Origin: Rudaea sp. 3F27F6
GTDB lineage: Bacteria; Pseudomonadota; Gammaproteobacteria; Xanthomonadales; Rhodanobacteraceae
Reading direction: 5' to 3'
Assembly (NCBI RefSeq): GCF_005503555.1
Contig: NZ_SCNG01000002.1
Location: 682,001 to 746,000, forward strand
Length of the DNA: 64,000 nucleotides
Part shown: positions 33,795-42,000 of the stretch, piece by piece
Layout of the letters: each line of letters starts with the position of its first letter
Position numbering within the stretch: the stretch's first letter is position 1
Program-made: the position numbers and the translations under genes
The notes under the pieces: model-generated
What the model saw: only the letters and a program-made list of their open reading frames with translations
Told to the model about the DNA's origin: nothing
The model's database searches: none

Positions 33795-36773
33795 TCAGAA
33801 TTTGTAGCGGAAGCCCGCGGTGTAATAGCGTCCGATCACGTCGTAGTACGGCGAGAAGGTCGAACCGATCGGCGACTTCTTGTTGCCGAGGTTGCTGACG
33901 TTGGCATACGCCTCGAACGCGTTGTCCTTGCCGAAGCGGTACGCACCGCCGACGTCGAAATACACGTAGTTGCCGATCTCGTTGTTGACGATGGCCTGGT
34001 TGCGGTCGTATTTGCCGGCCGAGATGTAGCGCGCCCGCGCGTTGAAGGAATAGCGCTCGCTGTCGTAGGAAAAGCTGCTGATCGCGCGCCAGCGCGGCAC
34101 GCCGAGGTTGAACGCATAGCCCTGCGAGCCGACGTATTCGAGAGTGTTCACGCCGTCGTCGGTGGTCAGGCTGTGCACCCAGGTCGCGAGCGTGCGGAAG
34201 CGCGCACGGCCTTCGACGCCGAACCAGTCGACCTTCCACTTGTACGAGGCTTCGAGGTCGGCGCCGTCGGTCTTGTACTGGGCAAGGTTGGTGAACGAAT
34301 TGACGATGCGCACGATATTGCCGCTGCTGTCGCGCTCGACGCGCGCGCACAGCTCCTGATTGCCCGCCTGGCAGCGGTTGAGGATGTCCTGCGGATTGAT
34401 CGCGATGATCACGTCCTGGATGTCGATGTTGAAGTAGTCGAGCGAGAAATCGAGTCCCTCGACCGACTTCGGCGACCAGCTCACGCCGAGCGTGGTCGTG
34501 TCGGCGGTTTCCGGACGCAGGTTGCGATTGCCGCCGCCGTTGGTCAGCGCGTACACGGTCTGGTTGTTGGTCGGATCGACCACGTTGTTCCAGCCGGTGG
34601 TCAGCGTGGTGAACAGTTCGGACAGATTCGCCGAGCGGATGTCGCGCGAACGCGCGGCGCGCAGGCGGAAGCCGTCGAACACTTCGTCGGTCGCACCGAC
34701 TTTCCACGACCAGATCGAACCCGTCGTGCTGTAGTCGGAGACGCGCGCCGCGGCGTTGAAGGCGAGATTCTGAAAACCGGGCACTTCCTTCAGCACCGGC
34801 ACGAGCACTTCGCCGAATGCTTCCTTGACCGTGAAACTGCCCTTCATCGGATTGAAGCTGAACGAGCGGAACGCCTTGGCCGCGTCCTGCGCGCCGACGC
34901 GCTGGTCGATCGCTTCGCGGCGGCCTTCGAGACCGTAGGCAACCGACACTTCACCCGCGGGCAGCGAGAACGGTTCGCCGCGCACGCTCGCGCCGTAGGT
35001 GTCGAGCGTGGTGGTCGAACGCTGTTGCGGCGTGCCGGTCACGTAGGCAACGGCTTCCTTCGACGGCGCACCGCGGCCGAACAGATTGATCGGCACGCAA
35101 TGCACCGACGGGTTCGACAGCGTGACGCGGCAGACCGGCTTGCCCGAAGCGGGATCGATCACCGAGTCGACCGCGTAGTTCCACTCCTTCGACAGGATGA
35201 ACCCCGGCGTATCGATGTTCATCTGGTAATCGCCGTGGCTGTAGTAGCCGGTCCAGCGCCAGCTCTCGCCGAAGTAGCCGTCGAGCGCAAAAGTCGCCTG
35301 CGTCGTCTCGCGGTTGTAGTTGATGTGCGGATAGTTGATGTCGTCGTTGAAGCGGCCGATGCGCAGCTGGCTTTCGCCGGCCGCGGCCATCGCGTCCTTC
35401 ACCGCCTGCGGCAGAAACGCGTTGTCGGCCTGCACGGTGAGGTTGCCGCGGTTGTGGTCGCCGAACCAGATGTAGTTGTTGAACATGCGCGAATGACGCA
35501 GGTCGGCGGTGGCGCGCACGGTATCGGTCAAGTCGTAGCGCACGCTGGCCAGGGCTGCGTAGCGCTTGAGCGGCGCGCTGAGCGGACTGTAGTCGTCGTT
35601 CGACGGCCCTTCGCCGCCCTGCATGACCGCGCCGACGACGCGGCCGTAGTCGAAATTGCGCAGCGAACCGTCGGGGTTGAACGCCTTGCCCTTGAGCACG
35701 CCGGAGAGAATCAAGCCGCCGTAGCCGGCATCGGAGAAACCGACGTCGGGCGTCAGCGCGAGTTGCCCGTTCGCATTTTTCATCACCGCCCAGCGGCCCG
35801 CGCGCGGCCGCGCGCTGCGCGGCACGATGCCGTCGTTGTCGAGATACTCGCCGCCGATCACGAAGTGGCCGCGGCCGTCGGCAAACGCGGTGCCCCAGGC
35901 CGCTTCGACGCGGCGCTCGTCGGCGTCGTCGAACGCTGAACGCCCGCCCTGGATGCCGACTTTGCCGCCCTGCAGATCGTGATTCAGAGTGATGTTGACC
36001 ACGCCGCCGACGGCGCCGGAGCCCCAGGCGGCCGACGCGCCGCCGGTGACGACGTCGACCGTCTTGACCAGGATCGACGGCACGGTGTTCAGATCGTTGT
36101 CGCTGGAAATACGCCGGCTGTCCACGAGAACCAGCGTGCGCGAGATGCCAAGTCCACGCAGGTCGACCGGCGCATTGCCCGCGCCCGTGTTCGAGCCGGT
36201 GGTCTGCGGCGAGCTGGTCGCACGGAAGTAAGGCAGGTCGTTCAACGCCGCGCCGATATTGGTGCGCGAGTCGAGTTCGAGTTCTTCGGCGGTGATCGGG
36301 ATCGACGGCGTCGGCGCGACCAGATCGGGCCGATCGATACGCGATGCGGTCACGCCGACCGATTCCATCACCACGGTCGTCTTGTCTTTCGGTTCTTTGA
36401 CCTCGCCGGCCGGCGCGCGCGGCGCGGGTTCCGCGGCCGTGGCAGCCTGCTGCAGCACGATCGTGTTCTCGTCGGTCTGCGCCCACTTGAGGCCGCTGCC
36501 GGCAAGCAGCTGATCGAGCGCGCGATGCAGGGACATGTGGCCCTTCAGCGACGACGCGGTCTTGCCCTTGAGCAGACTCAGGTCGTAGATCACCTGGATC
36601 TTGCTCTGCTGGCTGAGTTTGTTCACCGCCTGGGCGAGATCGCCGGCCGGCACTTCGTAATCGTGCTCCGCTGCACCCGCCTGTGCCTGCGCGGCGCCCG
36701 CGCAAGCCAATAAACCAACGAGAACCCATCGCAGGCGCGAAGCCGCGCCCTTGTTATACCTATTTGACCCCAT
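33795..36773 (-). CDS. TonB-dependent receptor with N-terminal STN signalling domain
   Basis: A 992-residue outer membrane receptor. After a signal peptide (LVGLLACAGAAQAQA), residues about 38-88 (YEVPAGDLAQAVNKLSQQSK... LDQLLAGSGLKW) form a secretin/TonB short N-terminal (STN) domain, which relays substrate binding to a FecR anti-sigma factor. The plug follows (VTASRIDRPDLVAPTP... VDLRGLGISRTLVLVDSRR) and the barrel ends YYTAGFRYKF with C-terminal Phe. The start at 36773 was chosen as the first methionine giving a normal signal peptide. FecR and an ECF sigma factor lie just upstream; the S9 peptidase lies downstream. The ligand may be a peptide or siderophore. Confidence 0.92.
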   Translation of the reverse strand: MGSNRYNKGAASRLRWVLVGLLACAGAAQAQAGAAEHDYEVPAGDLAQAVNKLSQQSKIQVIYDLSLLKGKTASSLKGHMSLHRALDQLLAGSGLKWAQTDENTIVLQQAATAAEPAPRAPAGEVKEPKDKTTVVMESVGVTASRIDRPDLVAPTPSIPITAEELELDSRTNIGAALNDLPYFRATSSPQTTGSNTGAGNAPVDLRGLGISRTLVLVDSRRISSDNDLNTVPSILVKTVDVVTGGASAAWGSGAVGGVVNITLNHDLQGGKVGIQGGRSAFDDADERRVEAAWGTAFADGRGHFVIGGEYLDNDGIVPRSARPRAGRWAVMKNANGQLALTPDVGFSDAGYGGLILSGVLKGKAFNPDGSLRNFDYGRVVGAVMQGGEGPSNDDYSPLSAPLKRYAALASVRYDLTDTVRATADLRHSRMFNNYIWFGDHNRGNLTVQADNAFLPQAVKDAMAAAGESQLRIGRFNDDINYPHINYNRETTQATFALDGYFGESWRWTGYYSHGDYQMNIDTPGFILSKEWNYAVDSVIDPASGKPVCRVTLSNPSVHCVPINLFGRGAPSKEAVAYVTGTPQQRSTTTLDTYGASVRGEPFSLPAGEVSVAYGLEGRREAIDQRVGAQDAAKAFRSFSFNPMKGSFTVKEAFGEVLVPVLKEVPGFQNLAFNAAARVSDYSTTGSIWSWKVGATDEVFDGFRLRAARSRDIRSANLSELFTTLTTGWNNVVDPTNNQTVYALTNGGGNRNLRPETADTTTLGVSWSPKSVEGLDFSLDYFNIDIQDVIIAINPQDILNRCQAGNQELCARVERDSSGNIVRIVNSFTNLAQYKTDGADLEASYKWKVDWFGVEGRARFRTLATWVHSLTTDDGVNTLEYVGSQGYAFNLGVPRWRAISSFSYDSERYSFNARARYISAGKYDRNQAIVNNEIGNYVYFDVGGAYRFGKDNAFEAYANVSNLGNKKSPIGSTFSPYYDVIGRYYTAGFRYKF

Positions 36774-36863
36774 GAATCGACACCCCGAGGAAAGCAAGCC
36801 GGCGGCACCATTGCCGCACGGCCATACTTGCCTTGGACGCTCGAGGCCCAACACCCCCTACCG

Positions 36864-36887
36864 GATTCGGAAAAATTTTTCCGAATC
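36864..36887. promoter_or_regulatory. 24-bp perfect palindrome upstream of the STN-type receptor
   Basis: GATTCGGAAAAA followed by its exact complement TTTTTCCGAATC lies about 90 bases upstream of the receptor start and 195 bases after fecR. GGAAA-type elements are the -35 boxes of FecI-class sigma factors, so this could hold the ECF promoter; a repressor site or terminator are alternatives. No second copy was noticed upstream of the sigma gene. Confidence 0.4.
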
Positions 36888-36919
36888 GGAAATTTGCGTC
36901 TGCATAGAACTCACCAGGA

Positions 36920-37070
36920 GCCTGTACACAAATAGCCCGTTCGCAAATGCGTTCGCACTGAGCGTAGCGCCAAAGGCGCGAAGTCGAAGTGCCGCAAGCC
37001 GTGAAATCCCCCGTGTTTCGACTTCGCGAAGCAAAGCTTTGCTACGCTCAGAACGAACGATTTCTTATTT
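36920..37070. repeat. dispersed inverted repeat (type B), copy 2
   Basis: This occupies most of the 308-base gap between fecR and the receptor. The first half (GCGTTCGCACTGAGCGTAGC, then GCGAAGTCGAAGTGC) is mirrored by the second (GTTTCGACTTCGCGAAGCAA, then TTGCTACGCTCAGAACGAACG), so the strand can fold back on itself. It is the inverted counterpart of the copy at 24590-24715. Confidence 0.75.
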
Positions 37071-37081
37071 GCCGGCAAGCT

Positions 37082-38095
37082 CTAAGGACGCGCGAGGACG
37101 ATATCGTCGCCGTCCTTGCTCACGCGCACCGGCAGCACCTCGGGCAGCGCGCGCGCGATCATCTCCGCGTTGCCGATATGGAAACTGCCACTGACCTTCA
37201 ATGCGGCCAGGGTCGGATCGGCGAGGCGCAGCTTGTGCGGCGAATAGCGGTTGATCTGGCGCACCGCGTCGTCGAGCGGCGTGTCGGCGAACACATGGAA
37301 GCCGAGCGCCCAGCTCATTCCCGGTTCGATGTCGATCTTGCGTTTCGCCCACTGTTTGTCGCGCAACGAGTACACGCCCTGTTCGCCGGGCGTGAGGCGC
37401 ATCGCCTCAGCCGCGTCGCCCGCGCGGCCGAGCGTCACCACGCCTTCGGCGAGCGAGACGCGGATTTCGCCGGCGTCGCGATCGACCTGGAAGCGCGTGC
37501 CGAGCGCGGTGATCGTGGCCGCATCGGCCTCGACCACGAACGGGCGCGCGCCGTCGCGCGCGACATCGAAGACGGCGCGGCCGCTTTTCAGATCGACGTC
37601 GCGCCGCTGCGTGCCGAAATTCACGTCGATGCGCGTGGCGAGATCCATGCGCACGCGCGAGCCGTCGTCGAGAACGACGCTGTCGATCGCGTCGCCGGTG
37701 TGGAATTCCTTCGCGGGAACAACACCAATGCGCGTGCCCTGGTACAGCGCCAATGCGGCGAGCAGCAGGCTCGCGGCCATCGCCGTCGGAATCGCCCAGC
37801 GCCGCAGCGCGCGGCGCGGCGCGGGCTTCGCAGGTGCGGTCGCATGCGTCGCGGCTGCGTCGGCACCGGCAAGCGCCTCGGCAACGAACGGGCCGATCAC
37901 GTCATCGTCGGCCAGCCCGTCGAGCCGGTCCCACAGGCGCTGCGTCGCCGCATAGGCTTCGGCATGCGCCGGGCGCGCGTCGCGCCAGCGCGCGAACTCG
38001 GCGCGCTCATGCGCGCTGCAGTCCGGCGCCAGCAGGCGCGCGAACCAATCCTCGGCCTGTTTGTTCACTCGATCCATGTTGTCCGTGTGGTCCAT
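37082..38095 (-). CDS. FecR family anti-sigma/sigma regulator
   Basis: A 337-residue inner membrane regulator. The N-terminal cytoplasmic part carries AEDWFARLLAPDCSAHERAEFARW, the DUF4880 sigma-binding region; one membrane helix lies at about 98-118 (IPTAMAASLLLAALALYQG); the periplasmic FecR domain has DLKSGRAVFDVARDGARPFVVEA and TALGTRFQVDRD. It should receive the signal from the STN domain of the receptor and control the ECF sigma factor. The gene starts 17 bases after the sigma gene; an in-frame ATG at 38077 is an alternative start. A DUF4974-type region lies near the C-terminus. Confidence 0.92.
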   Translation of the reverse strand: MDHTDNMDRVNKQAEDWFARLLAPDCSAHERAEFARWRDARPAHAEAYAATQRLWDRLDGLADDDVIGPFVAEALAGADAAATHATAPAKPAPRRALRRWAIPTAMAASLLLAALALYQGTRIGVVPAKEFHTGDAIDSVVLDDGSRVRMDLATRIDVNFGTQRRDVDLKSGRAVFDVARDGARPFVVEADAATITALGTRFQVDRDAGEIRVSLAEGVVTLGRAGDAAEAMRLTPGEQGVYSLRDKQWAKRKIDIEPGMSWALGFHVFADTPLDDAVRQINRYSPHKLRLADPTLAALKVSGSFHIGNAEMIARALPEVLPVRVSKDGDDIVLARP

Positions 38096-38112
38096 ATCCA
38101 ATAAGACGCGGC

Positions 38113-38694
38113 TCAGCCGCGATCCCCCAATTTCCCGCGCAAGGCGGCGAGCGCCTGCGAAATGTATTTCTCCACCATCTTCACCGAAATGCCGCAGAGC
38201 GCAGCGATCTCGGGATAGGTTTTGCCGGCGCTGCGGCTCAGCACAAATACTTTGCGGCACTTCGGTGAAAGTTCGGCGATGGCGGCGCGGATCAGCGCGA
38301 GTTCCTGGCCGGCGGTGATGCGATGCTCGTGCGATGGCGCCTCGCAGACCAGGTCGACCTCGTCGATCGACTGGCGGCCGGCGACGTGATGCGCCCGGTC
38401 CATGCGCAGGCGGCTCACGGCCAGATTCGAGGCAATGCGATAGAGCAGCGACTTCCACACGCCGGGCGGCCGTGAGCTGCCGTAGCCGTAGCTGAGGATG
38501 CGCGCGTAGCTCTCCTGCACGATCTCCTGCGCGTCTTCCTCGCTCGCCGTGCGCCGGCGCAGGTAGCCGGCGAGTGCGCCCTGGTGGGTCTTGAAGAACG
38601 CGTCGAAGCTCTGCGCTTCCTCGGTCAGGAAACTTTCTTCGGATGGAGCTTCGTTGACGAGAACTTCAAAGGCGCTGTCGGAGCCGTTGGCCAT
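38113..38694 (-). CDS. ECF sigma factor, FecI-like
   Basis: A 193-residue extracytoplasmic-function sigma factor. Region 2 (FDAFFKTHQGALAGYLRRRTASEEDAQEIVQESYARIL) and region 4 (AIAELSPKCRKVFVLSRSAGKTYPEIAALCGISVKMVEKYISQALAALR) are clear. It is followed by fecR, an STN-type TonB receptor and an S9 peptidase, the standard cell-surface signalling order. The ATG at 38694 has GGGGATC before it; a TTG three codons upstream is possible. The sigma factor likely drives the receptor operon. The gap upstream (38695-38904) shows no gene. Confidence 0.93.
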   Translation of the reverse strand: MANGSDSAFEVLVNEAPSEESFLTEEAQSFDAFFKTHQGALAGYLRRRTASEEDAQEIVQESYARILSYGYGSSRPPGVWKSLLYRIASNLAVSRLRMDRAHHVAGRQSIDEVDLVCEAPSHEHRITAGQELALIRAAIAELSPKCRKVFVLSRSAGKTYPEIAALCGISVKMVEKYISQALAALRGKLGDRG

Positions 38695-38904
38695 GATCCC
38701 CAATCTTTCGGTACAACCTGCGTGCCGAAATCTCTCATTTTGTCAACGCGGTGACAAGCGAAGTGCCAACTGTGCACTCTTCGTACGGTGTATCGCAGAC
38801 CGCAGTGCGAACGACGCAAGCGTCACGCGGACGATGCAAGACCCGCGTGCCGCTCGTTCGATTTCAGCCAGCAGAAGCAAATACTTTCGCGCAGCGAAGC
38901 ACGA

Positions 38905-40428
38905 CTAAGCTGCCCCGCTCTCCTTCTTCAGCCACGCGCGCATCACCGTGTCGAGTTCGTCGTTGCCGCTCGGCAGTTCGGTCGGATCGAGCGCCGAGCC
39001 CGCTTCGAGCAACAGGGCCAAGGTGCGCACGTGATCCTGCGGGTGCCCTGTCGTCCAACCGTGTACCGAGCCATGAATGCACGCGCCGAGTGGCGTGCCG
39101 CCGAACTCGTTGAGCGCGGCCACGGGCGGATTCGCATCGTGCGCGAGCAGCATGGCGACGATATCGGCATAGCCGTGGAAGCCGGCGCGGTCGAGCGGTG
39201 TCGCGTTGTGTGCGCCGGTCGCGTGCGGATCGAAGCCGGCTTCGAGCATCAAGCGCACGCTGTCGGGCCGATACCACCAGGCCGCCGCGGCGAGCAGGCC
39301 GCGCTCGTCGGCTTCGAGATTCTTCAATGCCGACGGATGCTGCGCGAGTTCATGGCGGACACGCTCGCCGTCGCCGCACCAGAGGGCGTCGATCAGCCGC
39401 GCCTTCGGCGACAGCCGCGACACGATCGACTCGGCGATCTGCGCATGCCCGAACTTGCGCGCCACGTCGGCCGGCGAAAGATCGAAGCCGAGCGTCCAGC
39501 CGTAGATGTGGCCGCCCGGTGCCACGTACGCGCCGCGATCGATCCGCGCTTCCGCACAGGCCGGAGGGTCGCGAAGGCAGCGCTCGACCAACGCACCGTC
39601 GCCCAATCGCGCCGCGGCGAAAATATCCACCTCGGCGCCGCGCGCGACGAGCAGACGCGCGACCGCCTCGTCCGCAATCAGATACTGCAGCGCCGTCGCG
39701 CCGTGGTCGATGTCGCGGATGCGCGTGTCGGCGCCGCGGTCGAGCAGCAGCTCCGCGATCGCATACGATGCGGCGCAGTGCAGCACGGTCTTGCCGTCGC
39801 CGCCGCGCGCGTTGACCGCGCTCGGATCGGCATCGATGATCGATTTCAATTCGTCGAACAAGCCGAGCCCGGCCGCCGCCCACGGCGTGATACGCGCGCC
39901 GCGCTCGATCAGCGGCGTGGCCTGCTCCAGGCTCAGATCGAATTCCAGGATGCCGAAACCGCCGGCCCACCAGGTCGAGCGCGCGTTGATGTCGGCACCG
40001 TATTCGAGCAGCACGTCGACGAGCGGCAGATTCTTCTTCGCCTGATGAATCGCCGGAGAGTCGAAGTCGAAACGCCGCTCGTTGATGCCTGCGCGCACAT
40101 CGGCGTGCGCCGCGAGCAGCTCGCGCGCACGCGCGGCGTCGCCTTCGCGCACGGCGATGTCGAATTGTTCGAGCGGCGAGGCAGTCAGCGACTCGATCTT
40201 GCGCTTCATCGCGGCCCAGGAATCGAAGCCGTAGCCGCGCGCGACGACCAGCTGGGCGTCGTGCAGTTTCAGCGTATCGGGGTTCGGCGCCTGCGGCAGG
40301 AACGTGCGCACGCGCGCGAGCGCGTCAGCCTCGCCGGCCCAGGCGTCGCGCAACAGGCGCTTGGCAAGCTTTTGCTGATGTTCGAGATTGGGGCTCGGCG
40401 GCAGGGGTTCGACGGCGAAGTGCTTCAT
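38905..40428 (-). CDS. ankyrin repeat protein
   Basis: A 507-residue protein without signal peptide. It contains about six or more ankyrin repeats, seen as LLxxGADxxARxxxGxTxLHxAA-like units at LVDVLLEYGADINARS (about 135-150), GKTVLHCAASYAIAELLLDRGAD and SVRLMLEAGFDPHATGAHNATPLDRAGFHGYADIVAMLLAHDAN. The N-terminal 60 residues (LARVRTFLPQ... LVVARGYGFDSWAAMKRKIE) resemble the segment seen in proteins with ankyrin repeats and a peptide-repeat leader in other bacteria. Likely a cytosolic protein-interaction scaffold; partner unknown. Confidence 0.88.
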   Translation of the reverse strand: MKHFAVEPLPPSPNLEHQQKLAKRLLRDAWAGEADALARVRTFLPQAPNPDTLKLHDAQLVVARGYGFDSWAAMKRKIESLTASPLEQFDIAVREGDAARARELLAAHADVRAGINERRFDFDSPAIHQAKKNLPLVDVLLEYGADINARSTWWAGGFGILEFDLSLEQATPLIERGARITPWAAAGLGLFDELKSIIDADPSAVNARGGDGKTVLHCAASYAIAELLLDRGADTRIRDIDHGATALQYLIADEAVARLLVARGAEVDIFAAARLGDGALVERCLRDPPACAEARIDRGAYVAPGGHIYGWTLGFDLSPADVARKFGHAQIAESIVSRLSPKARLIDALWCGDGERVRHELAQHPSALKNLEADERGLLAAAAWWYRPDSVRLMLEAGFDPHATGAHNATPLDRAGFHGYADIVAMLLAHDANPPVAALNEFGGTPLGACIHGSVHGWTTGHPQDHVRTLALLLEAGSALDPTELPSGNDELDTVMRAWLKKESGAA

Positions 40429-40823
40429 CGCGCACCGCCTTGGACGGACGCCCGGAAAAACGGAACGAGTTGCAACATGACGAATGCCTCCTCTGAAGGA
40501 TCGGCCCCGGGTCCGCGCAACATGGGGCGAAAGAGGTTCGTCTTGAGCGAATCGACCAGCGTCGTACAGGCGGGAGTATCCCTTTCCGCGGACGCGGTGC
40601 GCCCTGTCAGCGCGCCGGAAAAACTACGCGACCGGCGTATCGCGTGTCAAGCGGGCGCGCCGGCGCTGAACGGCGCCGGTCCGCGCGCGACGACGGCGAA
40701 ATCGCACCGGCTTCTTTCATCCGCCGCGCCACGGTGGCATGCTCGCCGACGGAACTAATGCGCGAAGCGCACAGTCACAGAGCAGTTCCGATCCGATCGC
40801 GCCCTCCCACCGAAACGTCTGTC
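40429..40823. other. divergent intergenic region
   Basis: 395 bases between the ankyrin gene and the MotA-like gene. A 7-bp hairpin CCGGCGC/GCGCCGG lies at 40661-40680 in a very GC-rich stretch. No convincing gene or sigma-70 promoter is seen; a reading frame at 40477-40758 has no family features. Confidence 0.4.
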
Positions 40824-41879
40824 ATGACCAAACCCACCCAAGTGCTCGTCTGGATGGCGGGATTTCTCGTCGCCGTCGCCGTACTCGCCGGCCTGCTCGC
40901 GCCGAAGCTGCTCGCGAACTTCGAGGCGAATCCGTTTTTCAACAGCGTGATTCTCGTCGTACTGCTGTTCGGCATCGTCTGGAACTTGCGCCAGGTGCTG
41001 CAGCTTTCGCGCGAAGTCGAATGGATCGAGACGTTCAAGCGCTCCGATCCCAGCCGTCCGCTCGCGCCGCCGAAGCTGCTCGCGCCGATGGCGCGCATGC
41101 TCTCGGGCCGCGAGCGCTCGAAGTTCTCGCTGTCGACGACCAGCCTGCGTTCGCTGCTCGACAGCATCTACCTGCGCCTCGAGGAAACGCGCGACCTGTC
41201 GCGCTATCTGGTCGGTCTGGCGATCTTCCTCGGTCTGCTCGGCACGTTCTGGGGCCTGCTTGTGACGATCCGCTCGGTCGCCGACATCATCGCCTCACTC
41301 GGCGTCGGCGCCGATCCGGTCGCCATGTTCAACGACCTGAAGAATCATCTGAAGGAACCGCTGTCCGGCATGTCGACGAGCTTCTCGACCTCGCTGTTCG
41401 GCCTCGCCTCGTCGCTCGTGCTCGGTTTTCTCGACCTGCAGACCGGCCATGCGCAGAACCGCTTCTATAACGAACTCGAAGAATGGCTGTCGGGACAGAC
41501 GCGGCTGTCGTCGGGCACGTTGCAGGGTGACGGCGAGGCGAACGTGCCGGCCTATGTGCAGGCGCTGCTCGAACAGACCGCGGACGGCCTCGAACGCATG
41601 CAGCGCGCGCTGATCGAATCGGAGCGCGAACGGCGCAATTCCTCCGAGCAACTCGGCGAACTCAACACGCAGCTCGCGCGCCTCGCCGATCTGCTCGGCC
41701 GCGAATCGCGCGAGATGCGCGGCATGAGCGAGACCCAGGAAGAGTTGAAGAACGTGCTGAAAACGCTCGCCGCCGCGCCGAACAACAATGCGCGCCTGAC
41801 CGACGATCTGCGCAGCGAATTCCGCCTGCTCTCGCGCACGATCGCCGCTGCGGTCGATGGCAAGCGCAACGGTGCTTGA
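40824..41879 (+). CDS. MotA/TolQ/ExbB-type proton channel protein
   Basis: A 351-residue inner membrane protein. Two N-terminal helices lie at about 7-27 and 39-57; a cytoplasmic region follows, then TM3 (YLVGLAIFLGLLGTFWGLLVTI, about 130-151) and TM4 (SFSTSLFGLASSLVLGFLDL, about 186-207), the conserved proton-channel pair with the Thr/Ser residues facing the path. From about 245 to 340 it is a coiled coil (LLEQTADGLERMQRALIESERERRNSSEQL). The next gene encodes its MotB-like partner. No flagellar, Tol or Exb genes are adjacent, so it is an orphan peptidoglycan-anchored ion-driven unit of unknown output. Confidence 0.88.
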   Translation: MTKPTQVLVWMAGFLVAVAVLAGLLAPKLLANFEANPFFNSVILVVLLFGIVWNLRQVLQLSREVEWIETFKRSDPSRPLAPPKLLAPMARMLSGRERSKFSLSTTSLRSLLDSIYLRLEETRDLSRYLVGLAIFLGLLGTFWGLLVTIRSVADIIASLGVGADPVAMFNDLKNHLKEPLSGMSTSFSTSLFGLASSLVLGFLDLQTGHAQNRFYNELEEWLSGQTRLSSGTLQGDGEANVPAYVQALLEQTADGLERMQRALIESERERRNSSEQLGELNTQLARLADLLGRESREMRGMSETQEELKNVLKTLAAAPNNNARLTDDLRSEFRLLSRTIAAAVDGKRNGA

Positions 41880-41891
41880 AGAGCTTTTTTT

Positions 41892-41980
41892 GCCACGGAT
41901 TCCGCGGATGAACACGGATAGATCAAAAAATCGAACTGCCCCTCTTTCTCGATCCGCGTTTATCCGTGCAATCCGTGGCC
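41892..41980. repeat. CCACGGAT-type palindromic repeat between the stator-like genes
   Basis: GCCACGGATTCCGCGGATG (left end) and the mirrored GTTTATCCGTGCAATCCGTGG (right end) bracket about 40 bases. Repeats built on CCACGGATT...CACGGAT are scattered widely in bacterial intergenic DNA. It fills most of the 121-base spacer between the two cotranscribed genes and could form a stem in the message. Confidence 0.7.
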
Positions 41981-42000
41981 AAATCTTTCTTTGACCTGAC

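Noticed and set aside
31825-38694. A complete lasso-peptide biosynthesis cluster
   Set aside because: No precursor peptide, B1/B2 protease or asparagine-synthetase-like cyclase is seen; only uptake, signalling and a peptidase.
40477-40758. Possible small gene (93 residues) before the MotA-like gene
   Set aside because: No ribosome binding site, no recognisable domain, and composition unlike neighbours; more likely non-coding leader.
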